A stretch of 64,000 nt of DNA. Source: Anaeromyces robustus (Eukaryota; Neocallimastigomycota; Neocallimastigomycetes; Neocallimastigales; Neocallimastigaceae). Numbering within the stretch: position 1 is the stretch's first letter; each line of letters starts with the position of its first letter. The notes below the pieces were generated by a model that was given only the letters and a program-made list of their open reading frames with translations, ran no database searches and was not told the DNA's origin. Made by a program: the position numbers and the translations under genes. The stretch is from the NCBI GenBank assembly GCA_002104895.1, contig MCFG01000023.1:254501-318500 (forward strand). Direction: 5' to 3'. Below, in pieces: positions 18,495-31,531 of the stretch.

Positions 18495-18536
<42 letters not shown>

Positions 18537-19082
18537 TTTTTCTTTCTTAATTTATTATTATACGTATATAAAATTTTAATAATTTTATTAATTTCTTATT
18601 ATATTATATGTTTTTATATTTATTTATATTATATAAAACAATAGACTTTATTAGAAGAAAAACAACAGAGAATTAAAAGTATGGAAGCTCAAAAAAGTAG
18701 AAAATACCAAAAAGAAAATAATGGTCCATTAGTACAAATAGATGATATGAAAACTAAAACTCGTCATAAATCTTCAATTTCATCAAGGAAGAGTTCAGGT
18801 GGTGCAAGTCTAGGTATTCAATCATCAGCAAGTCGTAGAAAAGAAAAAAGTGGTCCATTAATTAATCTTGATGGTGTACAATCTTCTAATTCACGTAAAG
18901 GAGGTCAAAGTGCTTCTCAAACTCCATTATCAAGTTCATCAAGACGTGGTCCAAAACCATTGGTTGATATTAGTGATGCTAAAAATTGCCATTATTGTGG
19001 TTGTAGTGAATACAAATATGATCCATGGAAACAAAATATTTGTGGTAATTGTCATCATGATCATAGACCTTTTAATAGCTAA
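14941..19082 (+). CDS. RA-PH domain signalling protein (MRL/Grb7-like layout) with Cys-rich C-terminus, 8 exons
   Basis: Exons are 14941-14959, 15326-16602, 16779-16850, 16973-17135, 17334-17452, 17851-18183, 18351-18452 and 18645-19082, phase-consistent, giving 840 residues. The tiny first exon gives MSNPNL and joins in phase to DSILEELSNMKF; the internal ATG at 15310 reads through an intron end, so I reject it as the start. Residues 1-75 hold two amphipathic helices. Residues about 80-430 are disordered, rich in Ser, Arg and acidic clusters (including YSRSRSRSRSE). Residues about 456-545 match a Ras-association domain (TRIYIGDATNFENVILT to ERPLKEWEIVTDII). Residues about 551-660 match a PH domain, ending in FDWVMSIRQGK. 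RA followed by PH is the core of MRL and Grb7-type adaptors, which couple small GTPases and phosphoinositides to actin or receptors. The tail has three GPLVQIDDM-like repeats and a CxxC-type cluster (CHYCGC then CGNCHHDH). Confidence 0.88.
17466..17665. repeat. Intronic minisatellite, unit of about 62 bp, three copies plus a partial
   Basis: A unit made of AATATTTTAATTTA, a TA run, TTTTAATTCATTTAAATT and a T run repeats about three times in tandem in the intron between the RA and PH coding exons (17453-17850). The copies are almost identical, so the expansion is recent. Confidence 0.9.
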
Positions 19083-21116
19083 TTTTAAAAAAAAAAAATA
19101 GGAAGAAACAATAAAAAAAGAAAAGGAAAAAAAAAAAAAAGAAAAAACAAGCAAACAAATAAAAAAAACAAAACAAAACAAAATAAACAAAACAAAACAA
19201 AACAAACAAAACATCAAAAACAAAACAAAAACAAAACAAAAACAAAACAATAATTTTTTATATTATTTATTTTAATCTTATTTTTTACATTTGTTTTTCT
19301 AATTAACTATTAAAAGATTTTTTTAATTTTAAATTTATATATCATTTAAAAAAGTATTAAAATAATAATAATAAAATAAAATAAACTAAAATTAAAAAAA
19401 AAAAAAAATAAAAAAAAATAAAATATAATATATATATATTAATAATTAGTACTAAATAATAACAATAGATAGATATAATTAAATATTTTTAATATTTTTA
19501 AAGAAATAGTAAAGTAAAAAAAAAAAAACTTTGTTTTTTACTTTTCTTTTTATATTTATTTGTTTATTTGTTATTATCATTATATCATTATTATTATTTT
19601 TTTTTTCTTTATTTTTTTTTTTTAATTTTTATTTTAATTTTTCTTTATTATTTTTTACTTTTAATTTTTATATTTATATCTCGTATTGTATTTTTTTTTT
19701 TACCAATAATTTTTTAATTATTAATTTTCAAATATAATAAATAAAATATTGTTAAAGATTTTATATTTACTTTTTAGAATTAATTATAAAACTAACAAAT
19801 ATATAAATATATATAGTTTAGTTTTATATATATAAAAAAAATAATTAAAAGATATAAATTACATTAAATATTATAAATAAATATAATATTCATAATAATA
19901 TTCATAATAATATTCATAATAATATTCATAATAATATTCATAATATTATTCATAATAATAAAACATTTTTATTATTCATAAAATTATGTGCTTAATCATT
20001 ATAAATATATACTTTAATAAAACAAAAAAAATAATTAATCAATTAATAAATAAATAAATAAATAAAAAAAAAAAAAATAAACAAAAAAATAAAAAAAAAC
20101 AAATAAATAAACAAAAAAAATAAAAAAAAACAAATAAATAAATAAAAATAAAATTATATATATTTTTTTAAAAATACAAATGTTTTTTTTTTTTTTTTAT
20201 TAATTATATATCTTTTAAAAATGCTAAAATGGCATAATTTCAATATAAAATACTAATACGATAGAAAAAATTCAATAAAGAATTTTTTTAATTTATATAT
20301 TAAATTTCATAAATACATATAATTATTTAATAAAAATATTTATTATACATTATACATACATTCTTATTTTTTCTTTTAACAATTTAAATTAAAATTAAAG
20401 TTTGGTAATAGGAGATTTTTTTATAAAAAATTATTTTAAATGAATTAAATTATTGGCTAAAATAATAATTAATTAATTCAAATTTTTAAAAAATTAAATG
20501 TCATGGATAAGAATACAGGAAAAATTATATATTTATTATTATTATTTTTTAATAAAGTTCATTATATATAACATATTTTTCCGGATGATATTAATAAATT
20601 TTTAAAAAATGAATTATTCTTTACATATTTATTTTTTTATTAATTATTTTGTTATTTTTATTATTTTATTATTTATATTTTTTTTAAATATTACTATAAT
20701 AAATGTTTTATATTATTAAATATTTTCATTTTCCATTTTCTCAAATCTTTTATATTCAAGAAATTTTATATAGATACATTTATATATGAATTAAATAAAA
20801 ATTGGTTTATAAAAGATTTTTCTATATAAGATTAGTTTTTTTTTTTTTATGTATTAAAAGTTATTAAAATAAATAATAATTATAAATATATAATAAATTC
20901 TAATGATAATTAATAAAATATTATATAAAGTATTTTATTTATTATATATGTTTTTATATATTTAAAGAGAATCAAAATTGTTATTAATAGATTATATATA
21001 AATTTTAATGTATGAAAGATTTAAAATGTAGATACCAAATGAAAAATCTTTATCAAAATTAAATAAATAAATAAATAAATATTAAAAAAAAAATTATTTT
21101 TATTTTATTCTAATTA
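19083..21116. other. Convergent intergenic region (two 3' ends)
   Basis: The RA-PH gene (plus) and the Sel1 gene (minus) end toward each other here. No reading frame is credible. At 19146-19250 there is an (AAACA)n-like A/C repeat in what should be the 3' UTR of the RA-PH gene. AATAAA-like hexamers are far too common in this background to assign a polyadenylation site. Confidence 0.7.
19146..19250. repeat. A/C-rich (AAAAC)n repeat in a probable 3' UTR
   Basis: Irregular AAACA and AAAACA units cover about 100 bp, starting about 65 bp after the RA-PH stop codon. They generate a spurious Phe-Cys-rich frame on the minus strand. Confidence 0.85.
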
Positions 21117-22459
21117 TTATATTATATAAGTTTCTTTTTTTAACGATATTAATGTTTTTATTTGTTTTATTTTATTATATAAATTTATAATAATAACTCT
21201 TTTTTTAAGTTTATATTGAATTTCTTCTTGTCCATTTTTACTATTACTTTTTTTACGATTTAGATAAAAGAATTTCAATATTTTCCCTGCTTCATAAATT
21301 TTTCTTTCATATGATTTTTCAAACCATTGTTTTGATTTATATAAATTTTTTTGAATTCCTATACCATCTTTATAACAAATTCCTACTTCAAATTGTGCTA
21401 ATTCAAATCCTAATGAAGCAGATAAAACAAACCATTTAAATGCTTCTTCTAAATTTTTCTTTATTCCATTAATTCCTAATTTTTTTTGCATACCTAATAT
21501 ATACATATCTGAAGATTTAACTTTTGTTTCAGCTTCTTTTCCAAACCACCAATCTTTTTTATTTTTGAATCTTTCATCCTTTAATAATAAATAAAAATTA
21601 AATATATATATATATATATATATGAATAATTATTATTATATTATAATTTATTTTTATTTATTATTGTTATTATTACTATTATTTTTTCTTTTATATATTA
21701 TGTAATGTTTACTTACTTTATTATTTAAGTAAGAAGCTTCCATTTCTAGAATAGTATCCATATTTGGTAATTCATAATCATGTTTAACATCTATACTACT
21801 AAAAATTTTTATAGATTTTTTATAATTTATTGAAGTTCCAATACCATACCAATAACACCAACCAAGTATTTCTTTTGCAGGAATATGATTTTCACATGCC
21901 GCTCCTTTATACCATTTAAAAGCTAATTTTTCATTTCTTTTTACACCTATACCATTTTGATAACACCATCCCATATGTGTTTTAGAAAATAAATTATGTT
22001 TACTAATAGCTTTTTTATACCATTTTACTGCAAGATGTTCATTTTTTTCTACACCACAACCTTCTTGATAACACCAAGCTACATTATTTTGTGAACAAGA
22101 AAATCCTTGACATGCTGCTTTTAAAAACCAATAAAATGACTTATTAGGATCTTTAATCCACCATCCTAAATTATTTTGAGCATTACCGTGACCTTTTTCT
22201 GCCGCAATTGTTAACCATTTTATTCCTTTTTCATATTTTTCTGTTTCTTCATTACCATCTAAATAACATCTACCTAAATTATTCATAGCATCTAAATTAT
22301 TTAAATTTGCTGCCTTTTCATACCTTTATTATTATAAATTATTCATTTATATATTAATATTAATAATAATATTATTATTAAAATTTATTATTTTTAATAT
22401 TACAATGTATATAGTAAAAATAATTATAATTCTAAATTAATAGTATTTTAAACTAACTA

Positions 22460-22494
<35 letters not shown>

Positions 22495-22552
22495 TATTAC
22501 TATTATTATTATTATTATTATTAATTATTATTATTATTATTACTATTATTAC

Positions 22553-22584
<32 letters not shown>

Positions 22585-22633
22585 ATTATTATTATTATTA
22601 CTATTATTACTATTATTATTATTATTATTATTA

Positions 22634-22669
<36 letters not shown>

Positions 22670-23543
22670 GTAGTAATTTTTTTTATTATTTATATTAATT
22701 GTTAATACATAAAATTATTATGGTCATTAAAAAAATATTTTTTATAATAATAACTTACCAATATATAGCTTTATCCATCTTTTCTTCTGATTCATAATAC
22801 CATCCTAATAAGTATTGTCCTTTATCAAAATTTTGTTTTGCAGATTTTTCTATCCAATATTTTGCTTTACTAGTATCCATAGGAACTCCATATCCTCTTT
22901 TATAACATTTTCCTAAATGATAAGAAGCTATTCCAAAACCATTTTCACCAGATAATTTATACCATTGTATTGCTTGATTAAAATTCATTGAAACACCTAT
23001 ACCTTCTTCAAAACATGTACCAAAATAATATTGACCTTCTGGATATCCGTTTTCTGCTGAGCGTCTATACCAAATTACTGATTCTTTCTTTATCATTTAA
23101 ATTTTTTTTTTTTTGTAATATGTTTTGTTAAATTAAAAAAATTTGCAATTAAAATAAAATGAATATATATTGTATAATAGATTAAAAAAATATTAAATTT
23201 AATATTATTAACTAAAAAAAAAAAAATTAAAAAAATATAATAAAATTTTGAATAGTTATATCTTATATTAAATCCATACCAAACTTTTTTGTAAAATATA
23301 TTTTATTATTAATTCATTTGTTTTTTTATTAACAATAACTAACTTTATTCCTTTTTTAAAAAAATGCCCTAGCATACATTGTGATAAAGGATTATTTTGT
23401 TGAGCTGATTTTAAACACCATTTATAAGCTTCTAATTCATTAAATGCTTTTATTATTGAACAAAAATTACATAAATTTTCACATTGTTTCCAATAATCAT
23501 GACTATTAACTGTATAATCTCCAATAATATCTGCGATATTATT

Positions 23544-23579
<36 letters not shown>

Positions 23580-23642
23580 TTGTGGATGTTCTTCTGATCT
23601 TAATATATCATTTAAATTTATATTATTTAATGTATTTGATAA

Positions 23643-23681
<39 letters not shown>

Positions 23682-24140
23682 ATTAGGTATAGTATTAGTT
23701 GTAGTATTAGTTGTAATATTAAATCTAGTAGTGGTATTTTGTGTTTTTTTTAGGGTATCATTTTTTTCATTAAGTAAAAAATTATCGTTAATACAATGAC
23801 AGCATTTTTTATAAACTTCGTCACAAACTTCATCACTAAAATATTCATACTTTGATGAAATATGATCTATATTTTCATAATTAATATCTTTTATTTTATT
23901 AGTATAATGATCTAAACATTTACATTGTAATTCTGGTATTTTTTTTATATAGTCTATAACGTCAGATATTAATGAATTATTATAATATAATTTCGCTAAT
24001 GCATATTGAGCATTTGAAAGGCAGTAAATTTTCGCAGCATTATTAAAATAATCTATTATTTTTTTGATAGCGTATTCTTTATCTACTAGTTTATTATTAA
24101 TTAAATAGAAATTATTTTTATGTTCTAATTTTATTGACAT
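21117..24140 (-). CDS. Sel1-like repeat protein with asparagine runs, 4 exons
   Basis: Exons on the minus strand are 24140-23280, 23087-22759, 22323-21717 and 21578-21117, phase-consistent, giving 752 residues. The intron between exons 2 and 3 falls inside one repeat, and the splice restores a perfect Sel1 unit (DKAIYWYEKAANLNNLDAMN). Sel1 repeats (alpha-helical, TPR-related; consensus A..WY..AA..G...A...LG.CY..G.GV) are weak near residues 20-60 and 240-290 and regular from about 288 to 640, with many LGWCY and GIGV elements. The region at about 135-205 has two pure Asn runs with Thr/Asn-rich flanks and looks like an unstructured insertion. Sel1 proteins are scaffolds; the best-known fungal ones act in ER-associated degradation and chitin synthase regulation. 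I see no clear signal peptide or C-terminal membrane span, so an Hrd3-type role is not supported. The last 60 residues are Lys-rich and not repeat-like. Confidence 0.88.
22458..22671. repeat. (ATT)n minisatellite with interspersed ACT, inside the Sel1 gene
   Basis: ATT runs are broken at regular spacing by two ACT units and one AATT, giving a higher-order unit of roughly 55-60 bp in about three copies. It fills half of the 435-bp intron (22324-22758). Confidence 0.9.
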
Positions 24141-25440
24141 ATTTTATTATTATTATTATTATTATTATTTATTTTGCAATTCTATTATTACTATTATTAT
24201 TATTATTTTTTCGTTTTAAATTTTATAACTTATATATATAAAAAGTTTGAATAAACATATATAAAAATAAATAATAATAATAATTCAATAATAAATATTT
24301 TATTTTATTTTATTTTATTTTTTAATTTGTAACAAATTATAAATTATAAACAATTTCTATAATAATTATTTTATATGAAAAAACAAAATTTAGATTTTTA
24401 AGAATTAAAATTAAAATTAAATTAATTGATATTTTACATTAAATATATTTTATTTATTTTATTTTTTAAAATTTTTATAATTATAATTCATTCAGAAAAA
24501 AAAAAAAAAAAAACAAGAAACAAAGAAAGTAAAAAATAAAAAAAAAATAAATTAAAGTATATTATACTACATTTTATCTCAAAAATAGATAAAGAAATAA
24601 AATAATAATATTAATAATATATAAAAAATAATAATGAAAAAGAAATATAAAATCATAATAATAACAAAAAATAGAATAAATATTTTAACTATAAATTATT
24701 TAAAATTTTTTAATTAAAATACCAGTATTTTATTTATTAAAGTAGAAAATTTAAATTTTCTTTACTATATAAAATAATAAAAAAGTTAACAATTGATTTT
24801 ACAATAAATAAAAAAGCTAATTATATAATAATATGATAATAATCTAAACTATTAAAATAATCAAAATTAAATATTGAATATTTTTTTTTATTGCATATAC
24901 TCTCTTCTTTTCTTTTCTTTATTTTATTAATTTTATAATCATATTTGGTAATTGAAGTTTAATATTAATTTATTAATATATAAATTTTTAAATTATAAAT
25001 GAAAACTTTCAAATCTTTTAATTTATAAATTTTTATTTTTTTTTAAAGTTTATCCAAATTATATAATGGTGGTATATTATAATTATTATATATATATATT
25101 TATATTTTTCTTTATGAATTAACAAACAATAACATTAAAAAAAATATAAAATATATTAAAATATTTTTTTATAATATGTTTTCAAATATTTAAAACTATT
25201 ATTTTTATATAAGTTTTATCATGTTAATATTTTTTCTTTTTTATAAAACTTAAGTAATCAATATTGTTATTATTTTTATATATTAAATTCAATAATAATA
25301 TAAAAAATTTAGAATATACTGTTTAATATGAATTTTAAAAAAGAAGTATTATATATTTTTTTATTAATAACATATTAATTGAAAAAAAAGAAATATAGAT
25401 ATTATATTTAAATATTTAAATAATAAATTTTAATCATTAC

Positions 25441-25443
25441 TAA

Positions 25444-25526
<83 letters not shown>

Positions 25527-25528
25527 AT
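25441..25528. repeat. (AAAT)n array, about 88 bp
   Basis: Pure AAAT units between the Sel1 and HECT genes. Confidence 0.95.
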
Positions 25529-26404
25529 TATAAAGGCAGTTGATTACATATTATAGAACCATTAAATCGACCATCGTATAATTATTATAATATATAATAT
25601 GTTATTTTTAATATTTAATATACACAATATATAAAAAATAACTATAATATGGATTTTTATTAATTAATAGTAAAGATAATTAATACAATAGTATGGTTAT
25701 AATAGTCAACCACTTTTATATTTTCATTTTATAATATTATTTCTTCAAGTATGTATTATTTAAATATTAAATAATGTTACTTAATTATTGATATAAAATT
25801 TTTATATACCATGTTTTTTAATTAGCATATATAACATTCTTTAGATATTAAAATATATATTTTAATATTTCTTTTTATATATATATTAATAAAGTCTTTA
25901 TATTGAATAATAAAAAAATTTTCATTATTCCTTAAAGTTTTTTTTTAAAAGCTATTATTATAAACTTTTATATGTGAAAATTTTTGTTCAATCATTAAAT
26001 TATTATTAATATTATTAATTTGTTATTATCTTGTTTACATTAGAATAGAAAGAGAAAAAAAAAAAAAAACTTTTATTATTATTATTCATAATCATTTAAA
26101 TATTCAAATATAATTATTTTTCATTTTTTTATGTAAAATATAATAATCTAAAACTTTAAATTTTTATTTCTATATTCATTAAAATTAAATCTTATTTAAT
26201 TGCATTGTAATTATATACAAAATTAATTAAATTTATATAATATAATTAATATAATAATATAATTTTATAATTTTATAATTTTAGATTTATATTATTTAAA
26301 ATAAAAAATAAGAATTAACAATTTATTCATTTAAATATTTTATAATGAAATGAATTATTAAAATATTATAATAAAAGCTTTTTTTTTTTATTTATTTAAA
26401 ACTA

Positions 26405-26466
26405 TAAACTATCTTTATTATAATAATATAAATTTTTTTTTATATTATTATAATAAAGATAGTTTA
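26405..26466. repeat. Perfect 28-bp inverted repeat with 6-base loop
   Basis: The left arm 26405-26432 and right arm 26439-26466 are exact reverse complements, separated by TTTTTT. The arms begin TAAACTATCTTTATT and are not simple-sequence. A (GTTC)n microsatellite starts three bases after the right arm. Confidence 0.95.
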
Positions 26467-26468
26467 TT

Positions 26469-26494
26469 GTTCGTTCGTTCGTTCGTTCGTTTCG
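26469..26494. repeat. (GTTC)n microsatellite
   Basis: Five to six GTTC units end in GTTTCG. It is notable as a CpG-containing repeat in an almost CpG-free background. Confidence 0.93.
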
Positions 26495-27611
26495 TTTTAT
26501 CTTCAATGAAATATTAAAAAAATCATGAAGATTAGAAAAAAAAGGAATGAATTAAAAACTATTTCTATTGTATTCCGTACATATAATATAATAAAATAAA
26601 ATATATATTAACAATATATTATAATATATAAAAATAATATTTTAAATCTTTTTTAAGAGTAAATTTGAAATGTATTAAACAACAAATTTAATATTTTTTA
26701 ATATATCATTATTAATATTAATATTAAGAAATAAAATAATTTAATTATATATATATTGTATTATATTTAATTATATATTTATATATATAATAATAATATA
26801 TGTTTAACTAATTTTTATATAATATTATTATTGACATTAAAAAAAATTATTAATAAATAAAATTTATTAATATGAAAATTAAAATTTATAATAAAATTAA
26901 ATATATTATATTGCATATAATGTATAATATATTATAATTAATTGTAAATTATATATAATTATATTTTATTATATTAATATTTATTGTATTAAATTATACT
27001 ATACATTATATTACCATTAATAAATATTATTATATTATTAATCTTATAAGAAAAAATATAAATTTTATTAAAAAAGTAATAAGATAATAATATTAATAAA
27101 ATAATTTTTTTTATAATAATTTAGTCTTATTTCAAAATTTAGATTTCATTTTGACTAAATTTTAAATATACACTTATAGAAATCTAAATCTCATCAAAAA
27201 TAAAAAAAAAAATATCGCAATAACAACAATAAAAAGATAAAACAAATTTTAGGTTTATCTTTGTTTTATCGAAATATCAAAATAAAAAAATTTTATCTAC
27301 AATATATAAATACATATAAAAGTTATCTATTACGCTATCTCGACTCTTTTTTCTTTTTTCTTTTATTCATAAAGAAAGAAAAAAAAGAATTTCATTTTTT
27401 ATACAAAAAAAAAAAAAAAAAAACGCTAAAAATTCATACATATACTATTTTTATTAAATAATATCAAGAAACAATAAAAAGAAAGTTACAATAAAATATA
27501 TATATTAAACATTATATATTAAAGAAACATTCGTAAAGAATAAAGAAAAATAACAAATACATTTATATATAAAAAATATTTTAATATTAATAAAAAAGTT
27601 ATTTCTATAAA

Positions 27612-29720
27612 ATGAAAAAAGCTGAAAATAAAACAATAAATAATTACGTATCAAAAGCTGATGATCAATATATTCAAAATTCAAATAATAAAATATATGA
27701 CAAACCATTAATATATCAACAAAGTGAATTAAATAATAATGATAAAGCATCAGCAAGTCCTTCATCTTCACTTGTTCCTCCTTTGCCATATATAAAGGCA
27801 ATCGAAAGAGCACGTTCACCAGCATTAAAAGCTGCATTATCAGACCCTTCATTAAATGGAGTGTTAAAATCTATTCCTTCAAGAAAAGCATATAATTCTT
27901 CAGAAACTTCACAAGCAAGACTTCGATTTGAAAATTATGTTAGAAGGTATATTACTATATACATATATATATTAATGTAATTGTAATAAAAATAGAATTA
28001 GACTAAGAAAATAAAAAATATAATAATAAAAGAAAAAGATACATATATAAGCATAAAAAATTAAAAAGAATTAATAATGATAAATTCCAAAACTAGAATA
28101 ATAAATAAATGAAATATATAAAATATTAATTTATAGTATTAATATAATATTATATAAAAATAATAATATGGAATTATTATCAATAATAATAATAATAATT
28201 ATATATTTTTAATTAGTTGACATAATTACTTTTTTTGTTAATAATGAATTAATTGTTTTTTAATATACTGAAATTTCTTAATTTGAATTTTATTTCATAT
28301 TAATATTAATAATAATTAAAAATAGATATTACTATCAATTGACTGTTGGTTGTGGAGATAAAAATTGTAATAATAAATTATGTGCCTCTTCAAAATGTAA
28401 TACTTTTTTTCTCTTATAAATATTTTTTTTATAAAATAATAATAGTAATAATAAGTAAAATTATTTGCAAATATAATTCTAATTTTTAAAAAAATTTTTT
28501 TTTATTATTTTTGTAAAATTAAATATAATTAGTAAAAATTATTATACCACCTAATGCCTGTGCAATAATGGCTGTACAACTTGCTTCAAGATCAAAACAT
28601 CAATTTTGTCCAAGATGTCCTACAGAACCAAATATTGCATTACCTGATAATATACTTAAAACAGGAATGACTAGTACACTATCTTCATATACTCCTAAAA
28701 ATAATTCTTCATTATCGATGAGTTCAAGTAATATATAATTATTATAATAAAAAATTTATTAGTATTCTTTTTTAATAATAGTTATTAATTTATTAACTTT
28801 TTTTTTTTTTTTTTTTGAAATATATTAATATAAATATATATTTTATAAAACTGTAATATTTTTATTATTATAATATTATTATAAAAGATTCATCACAGGA
28901 TAATTTAAAGAAAAAAAATAAAGCTGAATTAATTAATGATAATAATAATTTATATAATGAACATACTGAACAAGTTCATAATAACTTATCATTAAATGGT
29001 CATGGATCATTTATTAGTTCATTTTTATCATCTTCTCCATTTTCATCACTTAAACATCACCCAGTTAATAGTAGCAGTTGTAGTGATTTATTGAGTATGA
29101 GTAAAGAACCAAGTAGTAGTCGATTAGCAGCAATGTCTATAAATGATAGTGATAGTAGTAGTGGAGAAGATTTAAGTAGTGAAGGATCAATTAATAATGA
29201 AAGTCTTGTTGATAATGATGCTTATGAAATTAATGGTAAAAATAAATCATCGAAAAATAGAAAATCTTCAAAGAATTATTTTTCATCATTTGATAAACAC
29301 TATCAACCATTAAATGATACTCAAAGACCAAATTCACCATTTAATCAAGTTTCAAAATTAAAACAAGAAACATCAAATATGACTAGAACAAAATCTTTAC
29401 AAGATCTTCCAAGTTTAAGTTCAGCGACAGGTAAATAAATAAATAAAAAAAAATTGTTGATTATAATATTTTGAAAAATAAAATTTTTTTTTTTAGGATT
29501 TTGTAAACCTATTTATATATCATTTAATAAATCAATTTCAACTAAATTATACTTTTTTTTTTTAATATGTACACACATATATATATATACTTTTTTTTAT
29601 TCATATAATATTTATATTTATCTATCTATATATGCTTTTTTTTTCATATAATTATATATATATATATAAATAAACTTTATTAATTTCAATACATGTATGA
29701 TTTAAATAACAATCAAATTA

Positions 29721-29788
<68 letters not shown>

Positions 29789-29792
29789 TAAC

Positions 29793-29833
<41 letters not shown>

Positions 29834-31494
29834 TAATAATAATAATAATAATAAAAATAAAAAGACAACTTTTCAAAATTCAACTTTAGAACATTTATGT
29901 CACCGTCACCTTCATTTTCATCTTTACAAGTATTAGCTAGTGATGATACCTATGGACAAGAAGTGGAAATTGAGGAATATCCAGATGATCCACAATTTGC
30001 ACTTTCTTATTTAACTTTACCACTATTAAAACAAGCTATTGCTACTTATATTAAAACAGATATTACAAGTTCAACCCAAAATTTAGCATCTGATGTTAAT
30101 AAATCTAAACCTTTAGAATTAAAAGAATCATCGGCTTCAATTACCAATAATTTAAATGCTATGTCATTACATGAAAATGAAAAAAATGATATAAGTGATA
30201 ATAATAGTGAATTAGAATCATGTAGTTCAAATGAATCTCTTAGTGTTAATATGGAGAAAAAATTAACCTCCATGGAAAGTAAAAATGATCCAAGTTTTGT
30301 AATTTCTACAATAAAATCAGTATTTTCTAGTAATGAAGCCTTAAATAAAAGTTTCTTGGTAAGTAAATTATAATAAAAATTTAAATAAAATAAAATGGAT
30401 TATAAAAAATTAATGCTATATTAAAATCTCCATTATAATAATATTAAATATATATAAATATAAATATATATAAATATAAAAATATAAAAATATAAAAATA
30501 TAAAAATATAAAAATATAAAAATATATAAATATATAAATTTATTAATATTATTATTTTTAATAATTAATTATTATTTATATTAAAAAAAAAAAAAAAGAT
30601 AAAACCATTTAAGAGTTCAAAAGAAAATACTTCTGGTTTAGATATTGAGGCAATAGAAGAATCTTATAATTTAATATTAAATCTTGTATGTAAAAAAATA
30701 TATTATATAATTTTGAAATTAGATAGTTCATTAAGAAAAAATGAAATTTTATAATATTATATATATAAATATAAATATTTATTTATTTATTGTTTTTTTT
30801 TTTATTTTTATATTTTTATTTTTTTTAGAAACCAAAAGAATTATTTATTCGTACTTTAGCTAATGCTATTGAAATTTTATTAGCAAAATTAACATTGAAT
30901 ATTAGAGCATATCAAAATGGTTCACCTGAGAATTTAAGATTACTTATTATTCTTTGCAAGGTATATATAAAAAATATAATATATTAAAATAATGAACAAG
31001 TTCTAATATTTTTTTTTAAAAATTATATATTAAATAATAAACAATATTTAATATAAATAAAAAAAAAAAAAATTTTTTTTTTATTTATAAATATATATTA
31101 GAATCCACTTCTTAAAGATCCACAATATCATGAACAATTATTAAGAAAACTTTGTATTGTATTAAGTCAATTACAAAATAGATCTAAAAATATTATGATT
31201 AAATGGTTCTCAGAGTATGTATATAATATTTATTATATTATTTATATATAAATATTATATATAGAATTAATAAAAAAAAAATTTTTTTTATATAATTATA
31301 ATATTAATTTAAATATTATTATTTTATTTACATATATAAAAATAGATTTAAACATGATGCATTTGAAGAATTAGTTGGAAATATTCAACAATATATTGTT
31401 AGTCATTTTTCTGTATCACCTGGACCAAAAGATCCAATTGTATCAGCCATTAAAGTTCTTCAACTTTTATGTAAATATTATATATATATATATA

Positions 31495-31531
<37 letters not shown>

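Larger units (their letters stand above)
24141..27611. other. Divergent intergenic region (two promoters)
   Basis: This 3.5-kb space separates the starts of the Sel1 gene (minus) and the HECT ligase gene (plus). It contains an (AAAT)n array, a perfect 28-bp inverted repeat with an adjoining GTTC microsatellite, and an 11-bp stem (27236-27246 with 27260-27270) about 340 bases before the HECT start codon. The segment 27120-27480 is slightly less AT-biased and is the likely HECT promoter or 5' UTR. Confidence 0.65.

Noticed and set aside
18868-19250. Val/Ile-rich plus frame and Cys/Phe-rich minus frame
   Set aside because: Both are shadows of the last RA-PH exon and the A/C repeat after its stop.
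30046-30273. 75-codon minus-strand frame
   Set aside because: It is antisense to exon 5 of the HECT gene, with no splice partners.
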